In this document: positions 36,202 through 45,288 of the stretch, piece after piece
Numbering within the stretch: the first letter of the stretch is position 1
How the letters are laid out: each line of letters starts with the position of its first letter
Source: Cyclobacteriaceae bacterium
GTDB lineage: Bacteria; Bacteroidota; Bacteroidia; Cytophagales; Cyclobacteriaceae
Assembly (NCBI GenBank): GCA_022841475.1
Contig: JALHRJ010000014.1
Coordinates: forward strand, 1 to 64,000
Direction: 5' to 3'
DNA: 64,000 bases
Position numbers and translations under genes: made by a program
Notes under the pieces: model-generated
The model's database searches: none
The model's input: the letters and a program-made list of their open reading frames with translations, nothing else
Told to the model about the DNA's origin: nothing

Positions 36202-36348
36202 AATCGACTTTCATAATACTCGCTCTAATATTTACTATCCTAACAATAGATTTAATCCGAGTAAGACATAAAACCCCTTAATTACAGAGCACAACATTCA
36301 AGCCATTACACGATCTTACGTCAGAATGCAATCAAGCATTAATAACAG

Positions 36349-37203
36349 ATGAAAAAAATTCTTGTTCCCACAGATTTTTCGGTAGCTGCCTCCTGGGCAA
36401 TTGAAGTTGCTGCAGATATTGCTAAAAAGTCAGGCGCCATTATAATTTTATTAAATGTAATTGAACAAGAGACAAAACAATCCTTCAATGTGCAAGGCCA
36501 GATTGATCTTGGTGAAGGATGGGAGAACAAACTATTCACACTTAAACTCATCAAGCGCAATAAGACAAGGTTGGCAGAAATCAATACATCACTGCAGGAT
36601 CAAGGCGTTGTGGCAACATCAAGGATGCGGATAGGTAATGCTTATCATGGAATCAGTTCAATTATCACAGAACAGGATGTGAACTTGGTGGTCATGGGTA
36701 CTTCCGGTCAGACTACTTTTGAAAAACTTCTGGTAGGATCTAATACCGAGAAAATAGTTCGGAACTCCCGATGCCCGGTACTGACCGTACACAGTCCTCC
36801 TGCACTCCATGAATATCGAAATATTGTCTATGCCACCTCGCTGGCCCAGGAGGAGAGCACATTTGCTGATGTTATTAAACGAGCCCAGGAGATTTACGAT
36901 GGTACCTTACACTTGGTTCGCATTAACACTCCTGGAAACTTTGTCCCTGATACATTAACGATCGATAGAATGAATCAATTTGCCAGGAATCTGAATCTAA
37001 AAAACTTCACCATCAATATATTTAATGATCTGTCTGAAGAAGAAGGTATTATTCACTTTGCTGAAACAATAAACGCAGACTTAATTGGTATGGCCACCCA
37101 TGGTCGATCTGGATTTCTTCACCTTTGGTCCGGGAGTCTTTCAGAAGGCGTTGTTCAACATTCTCACAAACCTGTTTTAACTTTCTTAACGTCCAATGAT
37201 TAG
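36349..37203 (+). CDS. Tandem universal stress protein
   Basis: A 284-residue protein with two UspA domains (about 1-145 and 155-284). Domain 1 starts KKILVPTDFS and carries the nucleotide-binding GTSGQTTFEKLLVGSNTE (G-x-x-G-x9-G-S). Domain 2 keeps ATHGRSGFLHLWSGSLSE, also close to the ATP motif. Such proteins accumulate under stress and growth arrest. It sits among redox genes. Confidence 0.93.
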   Translation: MKKILVPTDFSVAASWAIEVAADIAKKSGAIIILLNVIEQETKQSFNVQGQIDLGEGWENKLFTLKLIKRNKTRLAEINTSLQDQGVVATSRMRIGNAYHGISSIITEQDVNLVVMGTSGQTTFEKLLVGSNTEKIVRNSRCPVLTVHSPPALHEYRNIVYATSLAQEESTFADVIKRAQEIYDGTLHLVRINTPGNFVPDTLTIDRMNQFARNLNLKNFTINIFNDLSEEEGIIHFAETINADLIGMATHGRSGFLHLWSGSLSEGVVQHSHKPVLTFLTSND

Positions 37204-37378
37204 TCATGACTCTTACCATTTCTTTTTAAATATAACGATGACTTTCAACATCAATATTTTGGCAATCCTTTGAAAAAATTTTTAATACGGATCGATTGTG
37301 GCGGCACTTGCTTTAACTTCGCTATCAACGCCCATGAAAAAGTAGACAAGAACAAATTATAAATAAACTCACCTAACC

Positions 37379-38188
37379 ATGAAATTAAAAATTAAGAAGA
37401 ACTCACCAGCTTATTGGAGAATCTCGATTGATAACCCACCCCTCAATTTATTCGATCCTGAATTTAGCAATGAGTTAATGGTAGCCATTACCGAACTGGA
37501 ACAGAATAAAGAGTTAAAGGTGGTCGTATTTGAAAGTGCTGTCCCTGATTTTTTTATGGCACACGTAGACTTGGTTCGTGCCAACCAACTTGACGTTACT
37601 CCCCAACCACCGTACGGTTTAACCCCCTGGCCTGATGTTTCTGTGCGATTGGAAAATGCACCTTTCGTAACTGTGGGACTAATTCGTGGAAGAGCTCGCG
37701 GAGTTGGAAGTGAATTTATTCAAGCATTAGACATACGCTTTGCAAGTAAAGAGAAGGCCATTTTCTCACAGCTGGAATTAGGAACAGGATTGTTTCCGGG
37801 TGCCGGTGGCATGGAGCGGCTGCCTTTGATTGTTGGTAGAGCAAGGGCGTTGGAAATCATGATGTCCTCTGATGATTATGATGCCGATACAGCCGAGAAA
37901 TATGGAATGATAAACCGATCAATTCCTGATGCTGAATTGGATGCATTTGTCGAACGCTTTGCAACCAGGGTGGAACATTTTAGTAAAGAAGCAATCACGA
38001 CAATAAAAGAATTGATCAATTCCCGAATTCGAATGGCTGAGCCTAAGGATATTATCGCCTCAGGTCAAAAGTTCTTTGACCTATTGAAGAAGCCTGTTTC
38101 GCAGACTCATATCGGAAACTTGATGAGTCAAGGCTTGCAGACACCAGAGTTTGAACTAAATATAGGGGATCGGTTTAATCCTAAATAG
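37379..38188 (+). CDS. Enoyl-CoA hydratase/isomerase family protein
   Basis: A 269-residue crotonase-fold protein. The two Glu residues expected for hydratase chemistry are kept, in GVGSEFIQALDI and QLELGTGLFPGAGG. The oxyanion segment is PDFFMAHVDL. No CoA ligase or acyl-CoA dehydrogenase is nearby, so its substrate is unknown. The upstream 175 bp contain no clear promoter. Confidence 0.9.
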   Translation: MKLKIKKNSPAYWRISIDNPPLNLFDPEFSNELMVAITELEQNKELKVVVFESAVPDFFMAHVDLVRANQLDVTPQPPYGLTPWPDVSVRLENAPFVTVGLIRGRARGVGSEFIQALDIRFASKEKAIFSQLELGTGLFPGAGGMERLPLIVGRARALEIMMSSDDYDADTAEKYGMINRSIPDAELDAFVERFATRVEHFSKEAITTIKELINSRIRMAEPKDIIASGQKFFDLLKKPVSQTHIGNLMSQGLQTPEFELNIGDRFNPK

Positions 38189-38457
38189 TCGGTAAACCAA
38201 GTTGACTTAACTCCAAAATGAGATCCTCTTATATTAATAAAATGATCTTGCTATAGGACTTAAGATAGAGAATGTTAAAGCAATCATTAAAAAGAATGAA
38301 CCTTTGGAGTTTACCCATTTTATTGGATTGATTTCATATGCATACATCAAGCAAAGTGAATAGAAAGAGCAAGAATCAATACATCAGTTTTCGTTTTATG
38401 TATATGTATTGAAATTCGAATTCCCGACACCTTGCACCAGTAACAAATGGTAAAACG

Positions 38458-39462
38458 ATGTCGGATGTTTTCCTAATTATTAGCACAATATTATCGAAGC
38501 GCATTGCTATAGTCATGCTGCTGTTCCTATTAAATTTGTTTTATGTGCAAGCCCAACAACAACTACGCATCTCTGTAGACAATGACTTTCTTGCCTTTCG
38601 CAAGGAGGATGGGGCTTACACTAACGGAATACGGTTGGATTATTTCTATTCTCCCAGAAGTAAGAAATCCATACCACCCATATTTATACGCACTGGAGAT
38701 GGTTCTAAAATCACCTCCGGCTTTGGCATCATGCAAATGATGATCACCCCAAATAATATCAGGGAGGTAACTCCTTCAAAGGACGATTACCCATATTCTG
38801 GATCTTTGTTTGGTATCATTTCATTAAACTCAATAAATAAACACAAAACTAAGTCGATCACCACTCAATATGTATCAGGTCTTATAGGACCAGGTTCACT
38901 GGCTGATAAAACGCAGATCGGATTTCACCAACTCGGGGGCTTTGATCGTCCGGTAGGATGGGCGACACAATATAAAGGTATTGTATTTGTTAACCTGAAT
39001 ATCTCGGCTGAGAATCTAATCCTTTCGAAAGGTTTTCTTGAATTCATCCTGGGCGCAGAATTACAAGTAGGTACGATGATGAACAGCGCCAGACTTCAAT
39101 CGATAGTCCGCATAGGAAAAATGAATCCGTATTTCGAAGGGATATTTAAACGATTCATTTCCTATGGTAGTGGTAAACACATCAACGCATATCTCTCTAT
39201 TAAACCCTATGCACAGGTTGTAGGTCATAATGCGCTTTTGGAAGGCACTGTGTTCAACGCCCAAATTTATGAAATATCAGAATCTATACCCTTTATTGGT
39301 AAGCAGCGAATTATCTCACCATGGATCTTGGGTGGCGAAGCAGAGCTGGTGATGATTTATCACTCATTTGGTATTTCTGTAGCATATAAGGGCAGTACCG
39401 GACACTTACAAAACCAACCATTTAAGGTGTATGGGAATATTTCTCTTTGCTGGTCCTTTTAA
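38458..39462 (+). CDS. LpxR-like lipid A deacylase family barrel
   Basis: A 334-residue outer-membrane protein. The signal region allows starts at 38458 or 38515 (MLLFLLNLFYVQAQ). The family blocks are present: RISVDNDFLAFRKEDGAYTNGIRLDY near the front and GLIGPGSLADKTQIGFHQLGGF with the His expected for catalysis. It ends with CWSF, a barrel-type Phe terminus. LpxR removes the 3'-acyloxyacyl chain from lipid A in Gram-negative bacteria. The Asn-Asp and His residues of the active site appear intact, so it may remodel lipopolysaccharide. Confidence 0.87.
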   Translation: MSDVFLIISTILSKRIAIVMLLFLLNLFYVQAQQQLRISVDNDFLAFRKEDGAYTNGIRLDYFYSPRSKKSIPPIFIRTGDGSKITSGFGIMQMMITPNNIREVTPSKDDYPYSGSLFGIISLNSINKHKTKSITTQYVSGLIGPGSLADKTQIGFHQLGGFDRPVGWATQYKGIVFVNLNISAENLILSKGFLEFILGAELQVGTMMNSARLQSIVRIGKMNPYFEGIFKRFISYGSGKHINAYLSIKPYAQVVGHNALLEGTVFNAQIYEISESIPFIGKQRIISPWILGGEAELVMIYHSFGISVAYKGSTGHLQNQPFKVYGNISLCWSF

Positions 39463-39600
39463 GCACCTGATGGTTGTTTCTATACGTAAATCTTACGTGT
39501 ATACCAATGATATGTTAATTTCTTTGAAGATACCTTCTAGATAAATTTATGTTATAAGAAAGATCAAAATTTCTATCTGTAAACTGATTAACAAAATAAT

Positions 39601-40536
39601 ATGGAAAACAGAATTATGGGAATTCATCACATTACTGCTATCGCAGATAACGCACAACGTAATTTTAGGTTTTATACTCATGTAATGGGTCTGCGGTTAG
39701 TAAAGAAAACAGTCAATTTTGATGACCCTTCAACCTACCACTTATATTATGGAGATAGGCAAGGTTCACCAGGAACTATTCTTACTTTTTTTCCTTGGGA
39801 AGGAATTAAAAGAGGAAAAGCAGGAAATGGTATGGCAACTGAAATTACGTTTTCGGTTGAAGAAGGAAGCCTTGATTTTTGGAGGTCACGACTGCTTGCT
39901 GAAGGAGTACCGATTATCTCACAAGGAAAACGTTTTGAGGAAGATTTTCTTTCGTTTCGCGATCCCGATGGATTACACCTCACACTCATTGTCCCTCGAA
40001 AAAATGATGATCGGACAGTTTGGGAAACTGCAGAAATTAAATCACCTGTAGCCACAAAGGGCTTTCATAGTATTACTGTTAATCTTAAGAATGCGACTGC
40101 AACGACAAAGATTCTTACCAATATTTTTCAATATCGCTTTATAGAAAAAGAGGGAGAACGTTCGCGGTATCAGTCGGATGCGGTTGATTATGCGTCCATC
40201 ATCGATGTTATTGAAGCCCCCGATGACAAGTCCGGTGTGAGTGCCGCAGGAACCATCCATCATATTGCGTTTCGTGTAAAAGATGAAGCAACACAAGAAA
40301 TATTTCGTGAGCGGATTGTAGCTTATGGGTTGAATATAACAGATAAAATAGATCGGAATTATTTTTTTTCATTGTACTTTAAGGAGCCCGGTGGAGTTCT
40401 CTTTGAAATTGCAACTGATAACCCTGGATTTTCTATTGACGAACCTATCGAACAGCTAGGACTTCACCTTAAACTTCCCCACCAATACGAAACAAATCGT
40501 AAAGAAATTGAATCTTATTTACCGACAATTAATTAG
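39601..40536 (+). CDS. MhqO-like ring-cleaving dioxygenase, second copy
   Basis: A 311-residue two-module VOC protein, clearly paralogous to the 33592 product: GIHHITAIADNAQRNFRFY, KKTVNFDDPSTYHLYYGD, HHIAFRVKDEAT and the terminal PGGVLFEIATDNPGF all have counterparts. In Bacillus the mhq genes encode a dioxygenase of this type together with an MhqD hydrolase; here an MhqD-like gene follows immediately (its GTG overlaps this stop codon by one base). This makes a quinone/hydroquinone detoxification role likely, by inference. Confidence 0.92.
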   Translation: MENRIMGIHHITAIADNAQRNFRFYTHVMGLRLVKKTVNFDDPSTYHLYYGDRQGSPGTILTFFPWEGIKRGKAGNGMATEITFSVEEGSLDFWRSRLLAEGVPIISQGKRFEEDFLSFRDPDGLHLTLIVPRKNDDRTVWETAEIKSPVATKGFHSITVNLKNATATTKILTNIFQYRFIEKEGERSRYQSDAVDYASIIDVIEAPDDKSGVSAAGTIHHIAFRVKDEATQEIFRERIVAYGLNITDKIDRNYFFSLYFKEPGGVLFEIATDNPGFSIDEPIEQLGLHLKLPHQYETNRKEIESYLPTIN

Positions 40537-40577
40537 TGTCTTTGGAAATATGCATCAACCCAATAAGCCAACTCATT

Positions 40578-41207
40578 ATGCATAAGAAAAATACAATCAT
40601 TGCAGGAGTAAAACTCACACAAGCTCAAAAGGCAATCATTATTCTGCATGGAAGAGGTGGTAATGCAAATGATAGCATTATATTGGCCAACCATCTTCAT
40701 CTGGATGGATTTACGATTTTTGCCCCCGAGGCAACAAATCACTCGTGGTATCCTCGTTCTTTTTTGGCACCTATATCTGATAATGAACCTTGGCTAACTG
40801 CTGCTATTTCAATTATAAGGGAAATCGTTGATGAAATTAATCATCTCGGAATAAATCGCAATCAAATTTATTTTGCAGGTTTCTCCCAAGGCGCATGCTT
40901 AACGCTTGAATTTGTTGCACGCCATGCGTCCCGCTGGGGTGGAGTGGTGGCCTTTACCGGAGGACTGATTGGTGAACAAATTGATCAGATTAATTATAAT
41001 GGAGATTTTGAAGAGACACCTATATTTATCGCCAGCAGTGATCCTGATCCGCATGTTCCTGTTCAACGCGTAAATGATTCCGTAGCATTGCTCAGAACTA
41101 TGAATGCAAGGGTATCAGAGAAAATTTTCATGGATATGGGCCATAAAATTATACAACAAGAGATTGACTTGGCTAATGAATTAATCTTTGAGAAGTATGA
41201 TCGTTGA
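40578..41207 (+). CDS. MhqD-like alpha/beta hydrolase
   Basis: A 209-residue carboxylesterase/phospholipase-family enzyme. The ATG at 40578 (MHKKNTIIAG) gives the usual family length; an in-frame GTG at 40536, overlapping the dioxygenase stop, is an alternative. The oxyanion turn is ILHGRGGNA, the nucleophile elbow is FAGFSQGAC, the acid is in ASSDPDPHVP and the His in MDMGHKI. Pairing with an MhqO-like dioxygenase mirrors the Bacillus mhqNOP/mhqED genes. Confidence 0.9.
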   Translation: MHKKNTIIAGVKLTQAQKAIIILHGRGGNANDSIILANHLHLDGFTIFAPEATNHSWYPRSFLAPISDNEPWLTAAISIIREIVDEINHLGINRNQIYFAGFSQGACLTLEFVARHASRWGGVVAFTGGLIGEQIDQINYNGDFEETPIFIASSDPDPHVPVQRVNDSVALLRTMNARVSEKIFMDMGHKIIQQEIDLANELIFEKYDR

Positions 41208-41340
41208 TTTATCCTTTTGATCAGTCATATAAATGAATCCGTACAATAATTGAAATGAATTATCATCCATACATCAGAATATTCTACAGTAGATTTGTTG
41301 CTGATTCAAACACATAATCGGTTAACAAAAATATTTCTGT

Positions 41341-42426
41341 ATGAATGCAATCTATAAAATATTTAAGATTCAGATCTTGATATTCACGTTCATGTCACTA
41401 ATAACAATTACAATGATGGCACAGATAAAGGATAAAAAAACCGACTCAGCGAAACAGGATAAAGTAGTGGATCCTTCCAAGGACCCTGATATTGAAAGGC
41501 AGACAAAAGCATTCTTGATTTCACTAAATGCAGCAGGTGGTAAACCGATGGAAGCAATGACTCCTTCAGAAGCTCGCAAAGTGTTAGAGGGAGCCCAGTC
41601 TTCTGTCAAAGTAGATCTTTCAGGTGTGGAAGTTTCTGAAAAAACAATCCAGCAGGATGGAATTTCAGTCAAACTATATATTGTACGGCCTGCTGGCATA
41701 AGTCTAGCACTCCCTGCTTTTATGTTTTTCCATGGCGGAGGCTGGGTGTTGGGAGATTTCATCACACATCAAAGAATGGTGCGAGACCTGGTTGTATACT
41801 CCGGAGCGGTGGCTGTCTTTGTAGAATATTCACGTTCTCCCGAAGCGAAATATCCTGTGGCAATTAATCAGGCTTATGCAGCCACAAAATGGGTGGCTGC
41901 CAATGGGGCATCGATCAACGTAGATGGCAAACGTCTCGCAGTGGCCGGCAATAGTGTAGGCGGTAATATGGCTGCTGTTGTGGCAATGATGGCAAAAGAT
42001 AAGAAAGGACCGTCCATCCGTTTTCAGGTTCTCTTTTGGCCAGTAACGGATATTGATTTTGAAACTTCTACCTATAAAAAATACGGAACCTCACGCTTTC
42101 TTACCCGGAATATGATGATCTGGTTTTGGGATTCGTATGCTTCACAGGAACAACGCAAAGAACTCTATGCGGCTCCTCTCAGGGCTGCAACCGAACAACT
42201 GAAAGGCTTGCCGCCTGCACTGGTTCAGACTGCTGAAAACGATGTACTCCGTCATGAAGGCGAAGAGTATGCCAGGAAGATGAATAAGGCTGGGGTTGAT
42301 GTTACCCTTATTCGTGTTCAGGGAATGATCCATGATTATGGATTGCTGAATCCGCTCTCTTCAATTCCGACCGTTAATTCCGCCTTGCGCGGAGCAGGTG
42401 CAGAAATTAAAAACGCGTTGAAATAA
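41341..42426 (+). CDS. Exported HSL-type esterase
   Basis: A 361-residue alpha/beta hydrolase of the hormone-sensitive-lipase family. A signal region covers residues 1-28 (ends MMAQ), then a low-complexity polar linker (KDKKTDSAKQDKVVDPSKD). Oxyanion motif HGGGWVLGDF; nucleophile in AGNSVGGNMA, a variant of GDSAGG; Asp in TAENDVL; His in GMIHDYGLL. All three catalytic residues are kept. Substrate unknown, probably short-chain acyl esters. The flavoprotein gene follows 74 bp downstream. Confidence 0.9.
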   Translation: MNAIYKIFKIQILIFTFMSLITITMMAQIKDKKTDSAKQDKVVDPSKDPDIERQTKAFLISLNAAGGKPMEAMTPSEARKVLEGAQSSVKVDLSGVEVSEKTIQQDGISVKLYIVRPAGISLALPAFMFFHGGGWVLGDFITHQRMVRDLVVYSGAVAVFVEYSRSPEAKYPVAINQAYAATKWVAANGASINVDGKRLAVAGNSVGGNMAAVVAMMAKDKKGPSIRFQVLFWPVTDIDFETSTYKKYGTSRFLTRNMMIWFWDSYASQEQRKELYAAPLRAATEQLKGLPPALVQTAENDVLRHEGEEYARKMNKAGVDVTLIRVQGMIHDYGLLNPLSSIPTVNSALRGAGAEIKNALK

Positions 42427-42500
42427 TTGGTATCAATCAACAGGATAAACCATATGGCTTTACTATCTACTATGAATTTCTGCGAAAATAAGTTTAGTAT

Positions 42501-43907
42501 ATGGATAATAATTTTGATGTTATAGTAATTGGTTCCGGCCCGGGCGGTTATGTAGCTGCAATACGCGCTGCTCAACTTGGATTTAAAACGGCAATCATTG
42601 AGAAGTATGACAAACTCGGTGGATGCTGTACCAATGTAGGATGTATTCCTGCCAAAGCTTTACTGGATAGTACGGAATTGTTTCACTTGGCAAATTCAAA
42701 ATTCAATGAACACGGCATAAATACGCCGGGTGTAATGTTGAATTTTCCGCAGCTAATGAAACGGAAGAGTGAAGTAGTCCGGCAGAATGCCAATGGAGTA
42801 GCTTTTCTAATGAAAAAAAATAAGATTGAAATCATTCATGGCATCGCATCATTTCTTTCTTCCAGCCAGCTACAGGTAACACAGAAGGACAGCTCAGCGA
42901 TAATGCTTGGATCAAAGTATTTTATCATTGCCACAGGCTCCAAACCCTCAACCTTGCCCGGGATAACCATTGATAAGAAAAGAATTATCACTTCCACCGA
43001 AGCCTTATCCCTGCAGGAAAAACCTGCCAGTATGGTGATTATAGGGGGTGGAGTGATAGGAGTAGAGATGGCATCAATTTATGCACGCATTGGAGTGAAG
43101 GTTACTATTCTTGAATTTATGAATTCGCTAATCCCAACCATGGACAATGATCTCGGCAAAGAACTTAAAAAGATTTTGGCAAAAGTTGGAGTGGAGTCAT
43201 TGTTGAATCACCAGGTAAAATCAGTTATCAATAAAGGAAATGAAGTGGAAGTGACCTTTCTGAACGAAGTGAAAGCGGAACAAACAATTACAGCGGATTA
43301 TTGTCTCGTTGCCGTAGGAAGAACATCATTCACCCAGGGCCTTGGTCTTGAAAATACTTCAGTTAAAACTGACTCGCGGGGAAAGATTGTGGTCAATGAA
43401 AATCTGCAAACTACGGTGAAAGGTATTTTTGCAATCGGAGATGTCATTGATGGTCCCATGCTTGCACACAAAGGAGAAGAAGAGGGCGTCTATGTGGCGG
43501 AATACATTAAAGGACAGAAACCACATATAGATTATCGCCTCATCCCGTCTGTTGTCTATACATGGCCGGAAGTTGCTAGCGTAGGATCAACTGAGGATGA
43601 ACTTAAAAAAAATAAGATTCCCTATAACCAAGGTAAGTTCCCCTTCTCTGCCAGTGGACGCGCAAGGGCAGCTATGGAAGCAGACGGTTTTGTAAAAGTA
43701 CTAACTGATCCGAAATATGGAGAAGTCCTGGGCGTACATATCATAGGCCCTAGGGCAGCAGACCTAATCGCTCAGGCGGTAATCGGGATGCATTTTGAAA
43801 CTACCGATGAAGATATGACCCGGTTATCCTATGCTCATCCCACCTATTCAGAAGCTTTGAAAGAAGCGTATCTCATTGCGTCTGGTCAGGGTGCGCTGAA
43901 CCTTTGA
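42501..43907 (+). CDS. Dihydrolipoyl dehydrogenase-like flavoprotein
   Basis: A 468-residue pyridine-nucleotide disulfide oxidoreductase. FAD site IGSGPGGYVAA; redox-active pair in GGCCTNVGCIPAKALL, with an extra Cys directly before the first redox Cys (usually GGTCLNVGC); NAD site IGGGVIGVEMASIYAR; and the C-terminal catalytic HPTYSEALKEA His-Glu. All residues for lipoamide chemistry are present. No E1 or E2 dehydrogenase subunit genes are near, so it is a stand-alone Lpd paralog, possibly serving another complex or acting in redox defence. Confidence 0.92.
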   Translation: MDNNFDVIVIGSGPGGYVAAIRAAQLGFKTAIIEKYDKLGGCCTNVGCIPAKALLDSTELFHLANSKFNEHGINTPGVMLNFPQLMKRKSEVVRQNANGVAFLMKKNKIEIIHGIASFLSSSQLQVTQKDSSAIMLGSKYFIIATGSKPSTLPGITIDKKRIITSTEALSLQEKPASMVIIGGGVIGVEMASIYARIGVKVTILEFMNSLIPTMDNDLGKELKKILAKVGVESLLNHQVKSVINKGNEVEVTFLNEVKAEQTITADYCLVAVGRTSFTQGLGLENTSVKTDSRGKIVVNENLQTTVKGIFAIGDVIDGPMLAHKGEEEGVYVAEYIKGQKPHIDYRLIPSVVYTWPEVASVGSTEDELKKNKIPYNQGKFPFSASGRARAAMEADGFVKVLTDPKYGEVLGVHIIGPRAADLIAQAVIGMHFETTDEDMTRLSYAHPTYSEALKEAYLIASGQGALNL

Positions 43908-43958
43908 TAAACTCATAAATAGCGATTTAACTATAACCGATATACAAAAAGTAAACTT

Positions 43959-44444
43959 ATGCCAATGAATAAACTACTTACAACACTAATGATGATTATG
44001 GCAACACTGGTCACACTAGCCCAGACATCCAAAGAGGATTTAGAAGTTGTTCAACTTGTCTTCGGGAAATCCAAAAAGGCATTTGTCAGTGAATACATGA
44101 AAATAGATAAAAGCGTTGGCAACACTGCTTTTTGGAATTTGCATGAAGAATACGAAAGGCAACGAAGAGGTTTGATGCAGGAAAGATACGACCTGATCTC
44201 AATATATATCGACCAGTATTTTACGCTGGACAATGAAACGGCTGGAGACATCGCAAAGAAACTCATAGATAACACCGAAGGTTTGGATAAATTGAATAAC
44301 CGATATTATAGAAAATTTGAAAAAAAGATCGGTGGACTAAAGGCAGCTACACTTTTTCAGATTGAGCTTTATTTTCAGACTTCCATACAGGCAGGTCTGC
44401 AGGATCAGATTCCTTTGATAGGTCAACTTCAGATAAAAGAATAA
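43959..44444 (+). CDS. Exported hypothetical protein
   Basis: A 161-residue secreted protein. A signal peptide covers about residues 1-23 (ends TLAQ); a second ATG at 43965 gives the more usual MNKLL start. The mature part is highly helical and charged (FWNLHEEYERQRRGLMQERYDLISIYIDQYF), with no recognised domain. It follows the flavoprotein by 51 bp. Confidence 0.78.
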   Translation: MPMNKLLTTLMMIMATLVTLAQTSKEDLEVVQLVFGKSKKAFVSEYMKIDKSVGNTAFWNLHEEYERQRRGLMQERYDLISIYIDQYFTLDNETAGDIAKKLIDNTEGLDKLNNRYYRKFEKKIGGLKAATLFQIELYFQTSIQAGLQDQIPLIGQLQIKE

Positions 44445-44691
44445 TAAATATTCATTTGGGTTCCGAATTCACTAGGCGGGTATGTAAACCTTCAGGAAAT
44501 TTATAGGTAAAACAGGAATCCTAGCCTTGCCAGCAAGTAAAAAGCATTCGCTAATTCTACAGCTTTTTGAGGTATTTCAGCCTTTTATTTCCTCCGTATC
44601 ATTTTCATTTTTGAATGTCGGCTATATCAGGGCGATCATAGCATATATCCGCAAGATGTAAACTTCAGGCAGACACGGTCAATAATAACTT

Positions 44692-44705
44692 AATAATCGA
44701 TTATT
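44692..44705. promoter_or_regulatory. 14-bp palindrome before osmC-like gene
   Basis: AATAATCGATTATT is a perfect palindrome 23 bp before the ATG at 44729. Its position suggests an operator for the OsmC-like gene. The rest of the 284-bp gap (44445-44728) shows no gene. Confidence 0.4.
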
Positions 44706-44728
44706 TAAGCCATAGTATTTATACAGTC

Positions 44729-45142
44729 ATGAAAAAAAACTCAATTGCTGTTTGGAAAGGGTCTGGAAGAGATGGAAGTGGATTTGTGACTACTCAAAGC
44801 AAGGTGCTGAATGAAACACCCTATTCCTTCAATAGCCGTTTTGCAGAAGGAATTGGAACCAATCCTGAAGAACTCCTTGCAGCCGCGCATGCAGGCTGCT
44901 TCACCATGAAGCTCACCTTTGTATTGAATGAAATTGGTTTTGTGCCGGAAGAACTTGAGACCACTTGCACAATTAACTTTGAAAAAGGAGCAATCGTAGG
45001 TTCACACCTGTTTGTGAAGGCAAAAATAACAGACATTAGCAAAGAAATACTGGACGAAAGCATCAAGGAAGCGGAAATAAATTGCCCGGTCAGTAGAGTG
45101 TTAAATGCAAAGATTACCACGGAAAGCGTCTTGAACGGATGA
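44729..45142 (+). CDS. OsmC-family peroxiredoxin
   Basis: A 137-residue OsmC-type hydroperoxide reductase. The two redox cysteines are Cys57 in HAGCFTMKL and Cys119 in INCPVSRVLNA; the Arg and Glu of the active site (FAEGIGTNPEELL) are also present. Length and start (KKNSIAVWKGSGRDGSG) match the family, which reduces organic peroxides with lipoyl or thioredoxin-type partners. A Lpd-like flavoprotein lies upstream, an attractive partner because some OsmC proteins use lipoylated reductants. Confidence 0.93.
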   Translation: MKKNSIAVWKGSGRDGSGFVTTQSKVLNETPYSFNSRFAEGIGTNPEELLAAAHAGCFTMKLTFVLNEIGFVPEELETTCTINFEKGAIVGSHLFVKAKITDISKEILDESIKEAEINCPVSRVLNAKITTESVLNG

Positions 45143-45288
45143 ATCAGGATCCAGCCAAGGAGTAATATCTGAACGAGAAAGGATCACAATTGAGCATTTA
45201 ACGATCAGAATCTCGAGTTCTAGGTTGCCGGTATTAACTACTTCCTGACTAATAGAAATTAGCAAGCCTATTTTGATTATATTCGAAG

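Noticed and set aside
37297-37325. A GG...GC sequence before the crotonase gene resembling a sigma-54 promoter
   Set aside because: The GG-to-GC distance is 8 rather than 10 bases, which abolishes sigma-54 recognition in known promoters.
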